In this document: positions 22,094-32,999 of the stretch, piece after piece | Position numbering within the stretch: position 1 is the stretch's first letter | Layout: the number at the start of each line of letters is the position of its first letter | NCBI GenBank assembly: GCA_014706295.1 | Contig: JACSVZ010000012.1 | Location: 15,147,000 to 15,210,999, forward strand | DNA length: 64,000 nt | Reading direction: 5' to 3' | DNA from: Lycocorax pyrrhopterus obiensis | Taxonomy: Eukaryota > Chordata > Aves > Passeriformes > Paradisaeidae | Position numbers and translations under genes: made by a program | Notes under the pieces: generated by a model | What the model was told of the DNA's origin: nothing | Database searches by the model: none | What the model saw: the letters and a program-made list of their open reading frames with translations, nothing else

Positions 22094-25000
22094 CACTCCA
22101 GACAGAATAGGACAGACGAAGCTACCACAGCTGCATCTGTGTGGGAATTTTGGATGTGATCCCACCATCAGCACAGAGGAGACTCCTCTGCTGTGCACCT
22201 ACAAGGACAGGAAGGACCCAGGACTGGGAGCAGCACACGAGTGACACACTCAGGGCACAAGACAAGGGCTCCAGGCCCTGAACATCTCTCAGGGCACTGA
22301 ACAGCAGCCAATGCCCTCCTGGCTCACCTCCAGAGCATCAACACCAATCTCACTGGCACTGCCTATTCCAGCCTGTCCTTCTCTAGTCTTGGATGGAACT
22401 GGCTGGATTGGGAATTTCTCAGGGAAGAAGCACAGGCTGCCCAGACAGGGATAAATAAAATGCTGTAGCACTGCACAGAAGTGAGAACTAACACAAACCT
22501 CTGCTTCAAAATGCAAGCGTTTCCCTGGGCTGTGTACTCGGAATGTTTCTTTCAAGGAAATCCTTTATGGACTCCATGAGAATGGAAAAGCCAAATGCAA
22601 GGAAAGGCAAGTCTGGGCTGGGCAGTTCCCTCTGAGGAAGCAGCACCTGTCCTAGGGTTAAAGGTGTATCCCTGGAGACCTCCTGCTGTACTCAGACAGC
22701 TACTCCCAGTTTTCAGAGCACCCCCCTCTGTATCAGAGCTTTGTTCCAGGATGGAGCAGTGGCAGTTTTGAGTGGATCCTCTTGTCTGTTCTGTGTTCAC
22801 TTGGAAAGTGACCCTGCTGTAGAACACTTTGTGGAGCTCTGGCTCTGACATCTGCATCCCCTGGGTCCAGCAAAAGGTGCTTAAGGAAATCTTCTGGCTC
22901 TCCCAACCCCTCTTTATCCTAAAAGGTGAAATATTTCCAGCAGGATCAGTGGTGCAGTATGAAAGTAGACAGGTCTGCACCTGTGCAGAGCCCACACCGT
23001 AAGAGGCACTAACACTCCAGGCTGTGTCAATGCTATGCTGGTGAAAGACCATGGCTGAACTGAAAGGTGAAAATCCTCCCCAAACAGGCAAAAAGGTGCA
23101 AAAGGAGCCTGAGAAGGAAGGCAGTGCCAACGGCAGAAGTTGCTAAGTGTGATGAAAGGAGACAAACAGCCTCTGTCTGCACTGCACAGTGCTGGATGGC
23201 CACGTTATCTGCACCTACATGCTCTGGAGTCTCTTACATAACCACAGTATCTGCAATGTTCTACCCAGCAAGAGCAGAAATAGAGTTCTGCCTCCGCCTG
23301 AAATTCCTGCAGTGGGGGCGAGCACGGGAACAGCCCTCCCCAGCCTCCCCTGCCTTGCTGGGATCCTTCCACACTGAACCTTCCCGCTGAAATGAGAAGA
23401 TATTTGGTGCCAGAAGGTACCTGGCCTTTCAGTGTCCCAGTGAGGGGTTTAAAAGCGATCACTGGGCTTTCCAAATGAGGCAGCAAATTTGTTCAGCCTC
23501 TTCCAGATATGCAGCTGTTGCCCGTGGCACCATTCCATGCACACATCTGGGCTGGGAATGCTGAGCACCCAAGTGAAACCTCTGTAGGGAGGATTTGTGA
23601 TCTCATTCTTGCTTGCTGCAGCTTCCTGGGCTCACCCTCTATACACACCTGCCTAAAACTGTGCCTAAAATACACTGGCTCAGGAATAGTCTGCCTGGGA
23701 ATCAGGCCCAGCTCCATTTCCCAAGCTACCTGGTCAGCAGCAATCTGCATTTCTGGGGCTCCTGGAGAGGGAAGTCAAAGCTTTCTCCCCACAGCACATC
23801 ATTGCCAGAGAAGATGAGAAGGACTCACCCAAGTGGAGAGTGTTTGGCATGTTTCTCCAAGTTCTGCTGCAGGGAACTGACTGAGGCTCAAAAGAACATT
23901 TACAGTCCAAGGAAATGAAAACCTTTGCCCAAGTGCTGGCATTGGGATCTTTGAGGAGACCTGTGGAGAACAGCAGAACAACCCTGGTATGAGAAAAAGA
24001 GGTGTTTCATCAGCATTAATAAACAACAAAAATAAAACAAGTGTGGAATGAGGGATTGTGCCTGTGTGGAAGCCTGGCTGCCTGCAGCACACACAGGCAC
24101 TGGCTAGGTTGGGGACTGAGTTGTTGACTTCATCACTGACACCTCTGCAGGCAGCTTGAAAAGTGTCCTAGAATAAATCTTATTAAATTGACAGAAACAT
24201 CATTATTTTTGAAACAGCTCTCTGTGAAGGAAGACCGAGATCAGCCATCAGGCTGGAGTTTGGGAAGCTGGGCTTCACCACCTGCCACACTCCCTTCAGC
24301 CCCACTCCCACCATCCCTGTGCGCACCAGGCTGGACACACACAGCTGTCACCGGGAGCACATGGAGAACGCGCTCTTAATTAGCGGCTCTGTGAGTAGCT
24401 AATGAGAGCTGACACCATCTATTGGGCACCTTCCTCAGAGCACTCTGCAACCTCTCCAAACCGCGTGAGGGCTGTTTCCTTTCACAAACACCCGCTCCCG
24501 ACGGGATTTGTTTGAGATGTTCCAACAAAATCGCCCGGCTGTCCCTAAGAACACAAGGGGAGGGCTGACAAAACGCTGCTTGTCCACCTTAAAATTCCAG
24601 CGTTGTTTTAGGGAAGCGTCGCCAGCGGGAGTGCCCGGGACGGGATGGACTTTGGGATGCCGAGGGCTGGCTGAAGGCTGGGAGCCCCTCCGCGCTGCCT
24701 GCGCTCCCTCTGCCGGCACCAGCGCTCCCGGGAACAGCAGGGAAAAGCCTCGGGCACCGCCCGCACCTCCCGAGCCGTGCCCACCGCTCCACAGCGGGCA
24801 CTGTTTATCCTACAAAGGCTTTTCCAGTGGCGGAATAATAACCACCACAGCACGACTGAGCTGGAGCACACAGGGACAACTTTCCTCAGGCAAAGCCATG
24901 CTCTGGACCTCCAGGATACAACCGCTAGTTATTTATTGGTACAAACGCGGGAACAATTGACTCAAAACTATGTTGGAAAAAGCAGCTGGATCCCTGCTGT

Positions 25001-25599
25001 TTGGAGACACATCCCTGCTTGTCCCAGCCAAGACCTGAACAGAGGAGAGCGAGCAGAACACTGTCTCTGAACAGGAGAAGCAGGTTGGGAGCAGACCCAG
25101 CACTCCATGAGCCACATGGAACAGCTCTGGCAGCAAATCCAGCCCTCCACAGGACACCTGGAGAAGGTATTTCATGTGCTGGTATTTCCAGAGGCTGATC
25201 TTGGAGGGAGCTGAACCAAGAGGTGAGTTCCTGAGAGCAGGAAATGGAGCCCTGGAGTTCTACCTATCCCTTCGTAACGCCCCCTGAGGCTGAGAACACG
25301 TTAACAGCCGGGATCTTACACCCCAAAATTAAATCAGCAACACGTGCTCTGTACAGAGGAGCTCCCCCCCCCTGCGGGGCTGCAGCTCTGCCCTTCCCTG
25401 CCCTTGCAGCACGGCCCGGGGGAGCTCAGAGCTCCTCTTCTGAGCTGCCAGCCTGGGCCTGCCCGAGCTAGAGGGGCTGGTCAGGTACCACAGCAACTGC
25501 CCAATAACTGCGCCAGTCTAACCACGACTAGTGTGCAGTCACGACCGCAACGACCGAGATAGCGAAGGCAAAACAGTCTCATGAGCACCCGGGACGCTG
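22094..25599. other. Intergenic, no gene recognised
   Basis: About 3.5 kb before the NME3 promoter. No exon with a recognisable product was found on either strand. The one structured item is an inverted repeat of TAAT-containing sequence at 24373-24408. Sequence becomes CpG-richer from about 24.6 kb. Confidence 0.45.
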
Positions 25600-25872
25600 T
25601 CGCCGGGCCAGAGGCACAGGAGAGCTCAGAGGCAGCAGCAAGGAGGCCACGGCTGCGACACCTCACAGAGATGGAGCCCGGTCTCCGCCTCCACCGGTTC
25701 CCCGGGACCCCTCGGCGCCGGCGGGCACCAGGCCCCGCCCGTTGCCATGGGAACGCGCCGTACCCGGTGCCCCGGTGTCTGGGCCCCGCCGCTCCGCGGC
25801 CCCGGCACGATGGTTCCGCGGGGGGCGGTGACAGCGCGGGGGGAGCACGGCCCCTTTAAGAGCGGCGCCGCC
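25600..25872 (+). promoter_or_regulatory. NME3: NME3 promoter / 5'UTR region (CpG-rich)
   Basis: GC- and CpG-rich sequence directly before the NME3 start codon with no TATA box, including a GGCCCCGCCC-like GC box around 25731-25740. An RFX-type X-box lies at 25741-25754 (separate entry). The transcription start is not determined. Confidence 0.6.
25741..25754. promoter_or_regulatory. NME3: RFX X-box (near-palindrome) 119 bp before NME3 ATG
   Basis: GTTGCCATGGGAAC matches the RFX dimer consensus GTNRCC(0-3)RGYAAC-type imperfect palindrome with both half-sites present. RFX factors drive ciliary genes in animals from X-boxes close to the start codon. NME3 has been tied to basal bodies and nephronophthisis proteins, so the site makes biological sense. 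Binding is inferred. Confidence 0.65.
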
Positions 25873-28249
25873 ATGATCTGCCTGGTGCTGGGGCTCTTCG
25901 CCGGGCTCTTCCACAGTGGTACGGAACGGGACGGGACGGGACCCCCGGCCCTGTGTCTGAGGACCAGGGACCCCCACTCCCCTGGTGCCTGAGGGCCAGG
26001 GACCTCCCTTCCCCGGGAGAGACTCCGCGGCTGAGGGCCCAGGCCAGGGCCCCCGCTGTCTCCGTGCCCTCCGCGCCCGAGGGCCGCGGCCAGGACCCGC
26101 CCTGCCCTCCTCTGCGGGATCCTGGGAACCCCCCGTGTCCCCACGGCTGAGAGCCTGGGACCCCCCTGTGCCCGCTTGGCTGAAGGCCCGGAGGCGTCTC
26201 CTTCCCCCCCTCAGACCTCTGCTCTCTCCCTGCAGCCTTTGGCGGGGTCAATGAACGAACCTTCGTGGCCATCAAACCGGACGGGGTGCAGCGGCACCTG
26301 GTCGGGGAGATCATCCGGCGCTTCGAGAGGAAGGGGCTGCAGTTGGTGGGGATGAAGCTGCTGCAGGTGAGCGGCCAGGCCCACCCAGGCTGGGGGTTCC
26401 TGGAGCCGAGGAGCCCCTGCAGCCCCCCAGGTCCCGGCTGTGCTGGTAACTGCTGGGGGTTCTGCCTGTCATCCGGCCTGTGCAGCCTGCCCGTGTCATT
26501 CCAGCTCCAAATCCTCGCAGCTTAGAGGAGTGTTGGCACTAGGAGGGGTGATTCCAGCTTTGGGGAGCACATCTGCCCTTGGCTGTGCCCGTGCTCCACT
26601 GTAAGCTGGCAGGTGTTGCTGCTCTGACCTGGAAACTCCTGTCTGTGTCAGGCTACTCCTGGAACTGAGCATCTGTGCAAGAGCTTAATTCTCTTAATTC
26701 CCTGCATCCCTGAGATGCAGCCCTGTGTGTGGGAGCAGACTAAGCCCTGTGCTCTGTGCAGGCCTCGGAGGAGCTGCTGAAGGAACACTACATCGCCCTG
26801 CGGGACCGTCCCTTCTACGGCCGCCTGGTGAAGTACATGAGCTCCGGGCCCATCGTGGCCATGGTGAGTGCTGGCCAGGGCCCCTGGACCAAGGAACAGG
26901 GACAAAGTGCAAGGTGTGAGCACCAGTGGCTGTTGGCACAATGGAAGCAAGGTGGTATCTCCCCTCAGAGGGTCTCTGGAAGCTGTACTGAACTGCAGGG
27001 ATGTTTTCTGTGGTAGATGAAATCATGGAATGGTTTGGGTTGGAAGGGACCTTAAAGGTCTTGTTCCACCCCCTATCATGGGCAGGACACCTTCCACTAT
27101 CCCAGGTTGCTCCATGCCCCATCCAGCCCGGCCTTTAGCGCTTCCAGGGATGGGGAGAAATCCACAGACAATTTGGATTATTTTCCAAAATCAACTTTGG
27201 AGGAATAATTTGGAGAGACGTGTTCCTGTCTCTCTCCCGGCTGGATCCAGTGGGGAATTCAGAGGACAGATGTGACCTGTGGAAGCTGATCCTGGTTTTG
27301 CTCTCCTGTAGGTCTGGCAGGGCCTGGATGTGGTGAAGACAGTTCGCACCATGATTGGGGAGACCAATCCAGCTGAATCCAGGCCTGGCACCATCCGAGG
27401 GGACTTCTGTGTTGAAGTCAGCAAGTGAGAGCTTTGACTTTTTTTTCCCTCAGTGCTTCAGGGCATCCTGTCCAGGCATTCCTGTGCCAGGCCTGCCCGA
27501 GCCACATGAGTCTGCATTCCCAGAGCAGACGTTCTCCCTTCTGTGAGCTGAGCTCTGCTTCCCAGGGTTGGCTTTAGTAGGAGGAAGAGCCTGGGTTGTG
27601 TCTTTCCTTCCTCCTGAGTCCTTTGTGGAAAGCAAGCGGGGTTTGCCTGTTTTCCTCTGGTAATCAGGACTGTGAGGCTGTGAAGAGGGAGGTGCCCACT
27701 CAGTCCTTTCATGGGAGCAGGTGAAGATCCATGGCTGGTGACCTTGGGTGGCCCCAGCCTGGCTTGTGGTAGACAGAGCTCTTACTGAACCATCAGATCT
27801 CTGTTCCCTGATGTCTGATACCAAACCTGCTTTGATGGAAGGGGGAAAATCTGGAGGCACAGCTGGAATCACTGACATGCAAATCCCAGACCTACAGCCA
27901 CTTGCAGCTCCTCCTGTAGCAAACAAATGGCTCCTCGGCATGGGAGGAAGGAGTGCCGGGAACTGGCACTTCTGGAAGGATGAGGGGTGTGTGACAGGAA
28001 GGGATATTGTGGGGTAGGACTGGCTCCATTGGTTTAATTAAATTGGTCAAGGGGGAATTTTCCAGACTGCAGCATCCCTCTCCCACCTTTCTCAGCTTGG
28101 TGCCAGCTGCTCCCTCTCTCCTTGCCCACAGGAACGTGATCCATGGCAGTGACTCGGTGGAGAGTGCCCAGCAGGAGATCTCGCTCTGGTTCCGCCCGGA
28201 GGAGCTGCCGTGCTGGGAGGACACAGCTGCACACTGGATCTACGAGTGA
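25873..28249 (+). CDS. NME3: Nucleoside diphosphate kinase 3, complete, 5 exons, 169 aa
   Basis: Exons 25873-25918, 26236-26366, 26762-26863, 27312-27424 and 28132-28249, all GT-AG, in frame, 169 residues as in human. The N-terminus [17 protein letters not shown] is hydrophobic, the anchor characteristic of NME3 that targets the outer mitochondrial membrane. It is followed by the NDPK fold: [14 protein letters not shown], the [11 protein letters not shown] segment, and [12 protein letters not shown] with the phosphate-accepting His at residue 135. The end [11 protein letters not shown] is typical of group I NDPKs. Known role: transfers the gamma phosphate from ATP to other NDPs through a phospho-His intermediate, and has reported roles in mitochondrial fusion and cilia. 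Intron 3 holds a short reverse CR1 tail. The gene is in the same relative orientation to SPSB3 as in mammals. Confidence 0.96.
27025..27152 (-). mobile_element. Short CR1 3' tail in NME3 intron 3
   Basis: Reverse-oriented CR1 end: CATGGAATGGTTTGGGTTGG, then ACACCTTCCACTATCCCAGG and CTCCATGCCCCATCC. Confidence 0.85.
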
Positions 28250-28530
28250 GGAGGAATCCCAAGGGAAGAACATCTTCCTGCTGGGACACAGGACATTTCC
28301 ATCCATTTCATGGCAGCTGCTGGGGCTGGCTGCAGATCCTGGTGTGGGATTCCTGTTCTGCCTGTGGGATCCTGGGAGCTGGGCTGTGTGTGGAACTCTG
28401 TGGTTCAGCTCCTGCCAAGGGGAGTTGTTTCTTTTTTTCTCTCTCTGCTCTAGTAAGTAGTTGGTATTGTTGCTCTGTTTGCTGCAGCATCTTAAATCCC
28501 AAGTACCTCAAGCTGATTCACTGAAGTAAA
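28250..28530 (+). other. NME3: NME3 3'UTR (end uncertain)
   Basis: Sequence after the TGA at 28247-28249. No AATAAA follows closely; the variant AGTAAA at 28525-28530 is the best nearby candidate. Confidence 0.4.
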
Positions 28531-29675
28531 ACTTGGGCTCTTGGCCCATTCCTGGGTGTTCTCATCCCTGCCTGGAGCAGGAGAATGCATTTTCCCTGCT
28601 GCTGGGAGAGGTGCTGGTCACGAGGTGACAGGCTTGACAATTTACCTGCACTTCTAGAAGGCTTTTCACCAAAGGCTTTTAAAGAATTGGGCTGCTATAG
28701 GATAAGGGGGCAAATTCTCATTTTAGAGCTCGTTCTGAGACAAGGAATGAAGGATGGGACAATCGTGTCTCCCTTGGTGGGAGCTCTGTGTGCTGGGGCT
28801 GGCACAAGCTCACCCAATTTCAGACGTGATGAGTGAGTCCATGGTAAGAAGATTCTCCAAATGCTGTTAAACGCACAATTCCTCGCGCTCTGGTTCCTGG
28901 GCTGTGGGGAGCAGCTCCTCCAGGTCTGCTCTGGTTCTCTGGGGCTGCACGGCCCTGACCCGACCTGACACCACACTGTCCCTCTGTGGTGACTGATGTG
29001 AAGCAGCAGCACTGGGGCAGCCACAGGAATAGAAGGGGGAGAGGGAGGCAGGGAAGGATTTGTGGATCTGGGGCTCAGGAAGGATGATTTAGGGGAGTGG
29101 CACTGAGCTCTGGGAGATCCCGAGATCTTCCTTGTCCCACTGAGAGCTTCTAGTGGAGCTTTCCTGCTGGGAGGGTATCTGGAAACCAGTTTGTAAAGGG
29201 CTGGACACCACCTGTGAGCTGTCCCTGGGCCACACAGCTCCTCAGAGCTGTGCTGTGTCTGAGCTCCCTGTGCAGCCTCAGCAGAGCGTAAGGACAGGGA
29301 CAGTGACACGGAATCCTGCCATGACAGGGACACGGTTAAACCGAGGGAATGAGATCCCCAGGGCTGTCCTGTGTGCAGGATGAGTTTGACCTGTGCCCTA
29401 AAAGCCTGTCCCTCTGGGTCCTCAGCTTTGTAGGTGCTGGGGAATGAGGGCAACTCTTGGGGGGCAGAGTCACCCCCAGTGCCACTCCATGCTGGCCCCA
29501 GGGTGGTGGGGCTGAGCAGGGCAGGGGTGGGGGTCTCCCTCCAGTGAGTGGGGCTTTCCCCAGCTGCCTCAGCCAAGGCTCCTCCTGCCTCGGGGCCCTC
29601 TCCAGGCACCTGTGTCCAGCTCTAAATACCTGACAGATCCCATTTGTTCCTGGAACTTGTCCACTTGGCTGAACT
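28531..29675. other. Intergenic, no feature recognised
   Basis: About 1.1 kb. A minus-strand open frame of 304 codons (28695-29609) crosses it, but it is Pro/Ser-rich, unrecognisable and lacks other coding signs. No interspersed repeat was recognised. Confidence 0.45.
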
Positions 29676-31000
29676 CGGAGTCTGGCTGCAGCAGGGCTGC
29701 AGGAGAAGACACTGGTGAAGACCGAGGCGTGCAGCGAGTGGGAGGAAGGTCCCATTTGTTGTTTAATAGATGCATTGAGAAGAGCTGTTGGTGCCAAAAG
29801 CTGCCAGCTCTGACACAGGAAACTCAGAAACACCTGAGCTTCATCTCCTGCTGTTGCCTCTTCCTGAAGGATCCCTCTTCTCCCTGTCTACCAGATGAGA
29901 TTTAATTTGCCCTCCCAGTTTGAAAGCACACTGAACTCCAGTCAGATAACGGACCTGACTCATCAAGACACAATCCCAGGCCAGTCCTCTCCTCTCTCTC
30001 TGTGTGTAGGTTTGGTTTCTGCTATGACCTCGTCCCGCTCTGGGGCACGACGGACCAGCAGCTGGAGGGAAGGGGCCCCCAGAGACACTGCTGGGAGCAG
30101 GTACAGGAGCTGAGCTGTGGGTGGTCTTCCTCGAGCCTCCAGGGACTTTGAATTGCTTTGCATGTTGGTTCCTGCTGCTTCTCCTCTGTCCAAGACTGTG
30201 TTAAACTGTAAGAATAAAAGTAGAAGCTGTCTGTTGTTCCTCTTGGGGCCCTTGAAGGCAGGAGGCTGCAGGTGCTTGTCAAAAATAGCCTGGGCAGCAG
30301 CGTGGAGGGGAGGTTTTGGCTGCAGCAGTTGTGTGCCAGAGCTGGAGGACGTGAAGGCAGCAGAGATGCCCTTGTCTCTGTGCAGGGCTCTTGTGCTTCC
30401 CACTGAACCAGTGGCTGGGGTGGTGGTCAGTGGAGCCAGGCTGCTGCTGCAGCACTACATGATTGTGGCAACAGAACCAGCAGGGTCTGTGCTCCTGCAG
30501 GACTCACAAAATCCCAGAATAGTTGGGGTTGGAGAGGACCTCTGGAGATCATCCAGTTCCCTGTCACAGCAGGGTCACCTGGAGCAGCTGTCACAGGAAT
30601 GTGTCCAGGTGGGTTTGGAATGTCTCCAGAGCTCCATGCCTTCCCTGGGCACTTCCTCCCATGCTTTGCCACCCTCAGTTTAAAGAAATTCTTCCTCACG
30701 TTGAGGTGGGACTTCTTGTGTTTTAGTTTCTGGCTGTTGTTCCTCACCCTGTTGCTGGGCACCACTGGAAAGAGCCCTGCACCATCCTCTTAGCTGGATG
30801 CCAACCCCATGCCAGACCCTGGTTTCTGCTGCTGGGGCTTTGCCCTGGATTTTGAGCAGTGCATTTGCTGAGGAGTTATGTCTGAGCTGGTGGCATCAGC
30901 CAAACACAGAGTATTTGAAAATGGAAGAGGGTTAAAACTTTTATGGGATGGGAAATGGCTTTTGGCCTGTTCTCTCCATAGTTTTGCTCCCAGCACTGTT
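29676..31000 (+). pseudogene. Segmental duplication copy B: SPSB3 tail lacking the last coding exon
   Basis: A second copy of SPSB3 intron 6, 3'UTR and downstream flank, about 14 kb from the first and in the same orientation. The left part matches intron 6 (15128-15210) up to TTTAATAGAT. It then jumps to the 3'UTR equivalent of about 15838 (GCATT.AGAAGAG), so about 620 bases holding all of coding exon 7 are missing. From 29939 to about 30412 it is about 99% identical to 16099-16573, including the poly(A) hexamer (30213-30218). Further right, similarity resumes after a CR1 insertion and ends near 31000. Intron sequence is present, so this is a DNA-level copy and not a processed pseudogene. It has no intact coding exon. 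Confidence 0.88.
30512..30795 (-). mobile_element. CR1 LINE 3' fragment inside duplication copy B
   Basis: Begins CAGAATAGTTGGGGTTGGAG and contains ATCATCCAGTTCCCTG and AAAGAAATTCTTCCTCACGT, a reverse CR1 of a different subfamily from most copies here. It is absent at the corresponding place in copy A (near 16830), so it inserted after the duplication or was lost from A. Confidence 0.82.
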
Positions 31001-31244
31001 AGTGGGAACACAGAGCTCCAGCCCCAGTGCAGAGCAGGACAATCCCCTCCCTCATACCCCAGCATACAGCTGGCCCTTTTGGCTGCCCCGATGGCTCCTA
31101 CTGAACTTGCCATCAGCCCCCAGGTCTGTTTGCTGGGCTGCTCCCCAGCCTCTCATCCCCCAGACTGTGCATACAACCCTGCCCCAGGTGCAAACCCCAG
31201 CACATGCTGCTGGTGAATTTCACACGGGTTGTGACTGCCCAGCT

Positions 31245-31591
31245 CCCTGTAAGGGCCCTCTGGGGACTCCACAGCCCCTCCCAGTTCACTGTTGTTGGCA
31301 AACCTACTTAACCTACGTTAAATTCCTGAAATCTGGATGATTTATAAAAACATTCATGAGCACCAGCCCCCGAACAGAGGCCTGGGTAACCCCACTGGTG
31401 GCTGTCCTGATGTGGCCCCATTTGCTGTAACCCTTTGAGCTTGACCTGTCACCAGCTGCTCACCACGTAAAGGGGTACTCGTGGAGCTGTGTGAGGGACA
31501 GTGTATCCAAGAGAGTGTGAGAGATGGCATCAAAAGCTGCTAAAACCCCAAACCACCACATCTGCTGTCCTCCCTTCGTCACACAAAGATG
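31245..31591 (-). mobile_element. Older reverse CR1, 3' portion (interrupted element)
   Basis: Minus-strand translation gives broken ORF2 reverse-transcriptase sequence beginning DEGRTADVV and continuing FDAISHTLLD. GGATGATTTATAAAAACATT on the plus strand is a familiar reversed CR1 ORF2 segment. It continues the fragment at 32386-32790 after a nested insertion. Confidence 0.75.
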
Positions 31592-32385
31592 ACTGACATG
31601 GAGCTGGGAGGAGTGGCTGATACCTCAGAGGGTTGTGTGGCCCTTCAGAGGAACCTCGATAATGGGAGAGGGGCAGAGAGGAGCCTTCTGAAATTCAACA
31701 CAGGCCACAGCAGGGTCCTGCCTGTGGGGAGGAACAAGCCCAGACACCAGCCCGGGCTGGGGCTGCCCTGCTGGGCAGCAGCTCTGTGGAGAAGAGGGTG
31801 ACACCAACTATTCCTGACCAGCCGTGTGCCCTGGGGCCAAGGTAGGGGTTCCTGGTGGGTGTGAGGGAGGGGATCCTGCCCCTCTGCTCAGCTTGTGAGG
31901 CACATCTGGAATGCTGTGTCCAGTTCTGGGTTTCTCAGGACAGGAGGGACATGGAGCTCTTGGAGCAGGTCCAGTAGAGGCTGAAGGGCCTGGAGCATCT
32001 TGGTGCCCAGGAAAGGCTGAGGGAGCTGGGGCTGCTCAGCCTCGGGAGGAGCCCCAGCTGAGAGGGGCCCTCAGCCCTGGGTGTCCCTGTGTGCAGGGAG
32101 GGCTCAGGGCAGGGCCCAGGCTCTGCTCCGTGGGATTCAGCGATGGCACCAGAGCCACAGGCAGGGCCTGAGCCCAGGGAGTTCCAAATGAACACAATGA
32201 AAAACTTTCTTGTACTCTGGAATAGGCTGCCCAGAGAGGGGTGTCCATCACTGGAGATATTCCAGAACTGTCTGGACACAGCCCTGTGTCCTGTGCTCTG
32301 GGATGACCCTGCCTGAGCAGGGAGGTGGCACCAGATGAGCCACTGTGGTCCCTTCCAGCCTGAACCATTCTGTGACTCTGTGGAA
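31592..32385 (+). mobile_element. CR1 LINE 3' fragment nested in an older CR1
   Basis: Reads CTGGGAGGAGTGGCTGATAC through AACCATTCTGTGACTCTGTG, a 5'-truncated CR1 of about 790 bases in plus orientation. It splits a reverse CR1 whose halves lie immediately on both sides, so it is the younger insertion. Confidence 0.83.
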
Positions 32386-32790
32386 TCGATACCTGAGCTT
32401 GTCACAAATGGGGATTAAGCAGATTAAGCAGGACCTTCCTCCTGTGAACCCACACTGGCTGTGACTGATGACTGCGTTGTCTCTCAAGGGTTTTTCAGCA
32501 ACTCCCTAAATAACCTTCTCCAGGATTTTAACAGACACTGAAGTGGGAGTGACAGGCCTGTAGGTTGCAGGGTCTTCCTCCTCAGTCTGCTTGAGAACTG
32601 GGACATTGATCACCTTCCACTCAACAGAGACCTCCCCAAACTGCTGAAAAGTAATGGAGAGAGGTCCCACGATGACATCAGCCAGCTCTATCAGGACCCT
32701 GGGATGGATCCCACCGTGTCCCATCCAGCTGGAGCAGCCAGTCCTGAACAGGTTCAGGGGCTGCTGGGAGTTTGTCACCTCCAGTCAAGG
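32386..32790 (-). mobile_element. Older reverse CR1, reverse-transcriptase portion (interrupted element)
   Basis: The minus strand encodes recognisable CR1 ORF2: GGIHPRVLIELADVIVGPL, then DPATYRPVTPTSVSVKILEK (compare the family's NYRPVSLTSVPGKIMEK) and, further on, QCGFTGGRSCL. The coding sequence continues at 31591 downward. Inactive. Confidence 0.82.
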
Positions 32791-32999
32791 TCTTCCAGCA
32801 CAGGCCTGCAGCCTCAGTCACAACAGCCACTGTTTAGCTATGTTATATTACTCCGTTGCCCTTTATCGTTACACATACATTCCCTAAGTTGCATTTCATT
32901 CAATGGAAGAAACTTGAGCTTGTTTAAGGGACGCGAGGGGCAGGACGAACGCAGCTTCCTGGAGGCTTCACGCCACTGATTCCTACGAGGCTCCACCAA

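Noticed and set aside
22552..23130. Minus-strand open frame of 192 codons
   Set aside because: No recognisable protein, no splice-site pattern or neighbouring exons that would support a gene.
25581..25859. 92-codon plus-strand frame ending 14 bases before the NME3 start
   Set aside because: Could be an upstream ORF only if transcription starts before 25581; more likely chance in a CpG island, and it overlaps the X-box.
28695..29609. Minus-strand open frame of 304 codons between NME3 and the duplication
   Set aside because: Composition is Pro/Ser/Gly-rich as expected from GC-rich non-coding DNA; no recognisable domain, no orthologue recalled, and its end runs into the duplicated SPSB3 intron.
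30117..30683. Open frame shared by the duplicated copies (also 16279-16917)
   Set aside because: The shared first 98 or so codons are explained by 99% nucleotide identity; it runs through the SPSB3 3'UTR and past its poly(A) signal, so it is not evidence of a protein.
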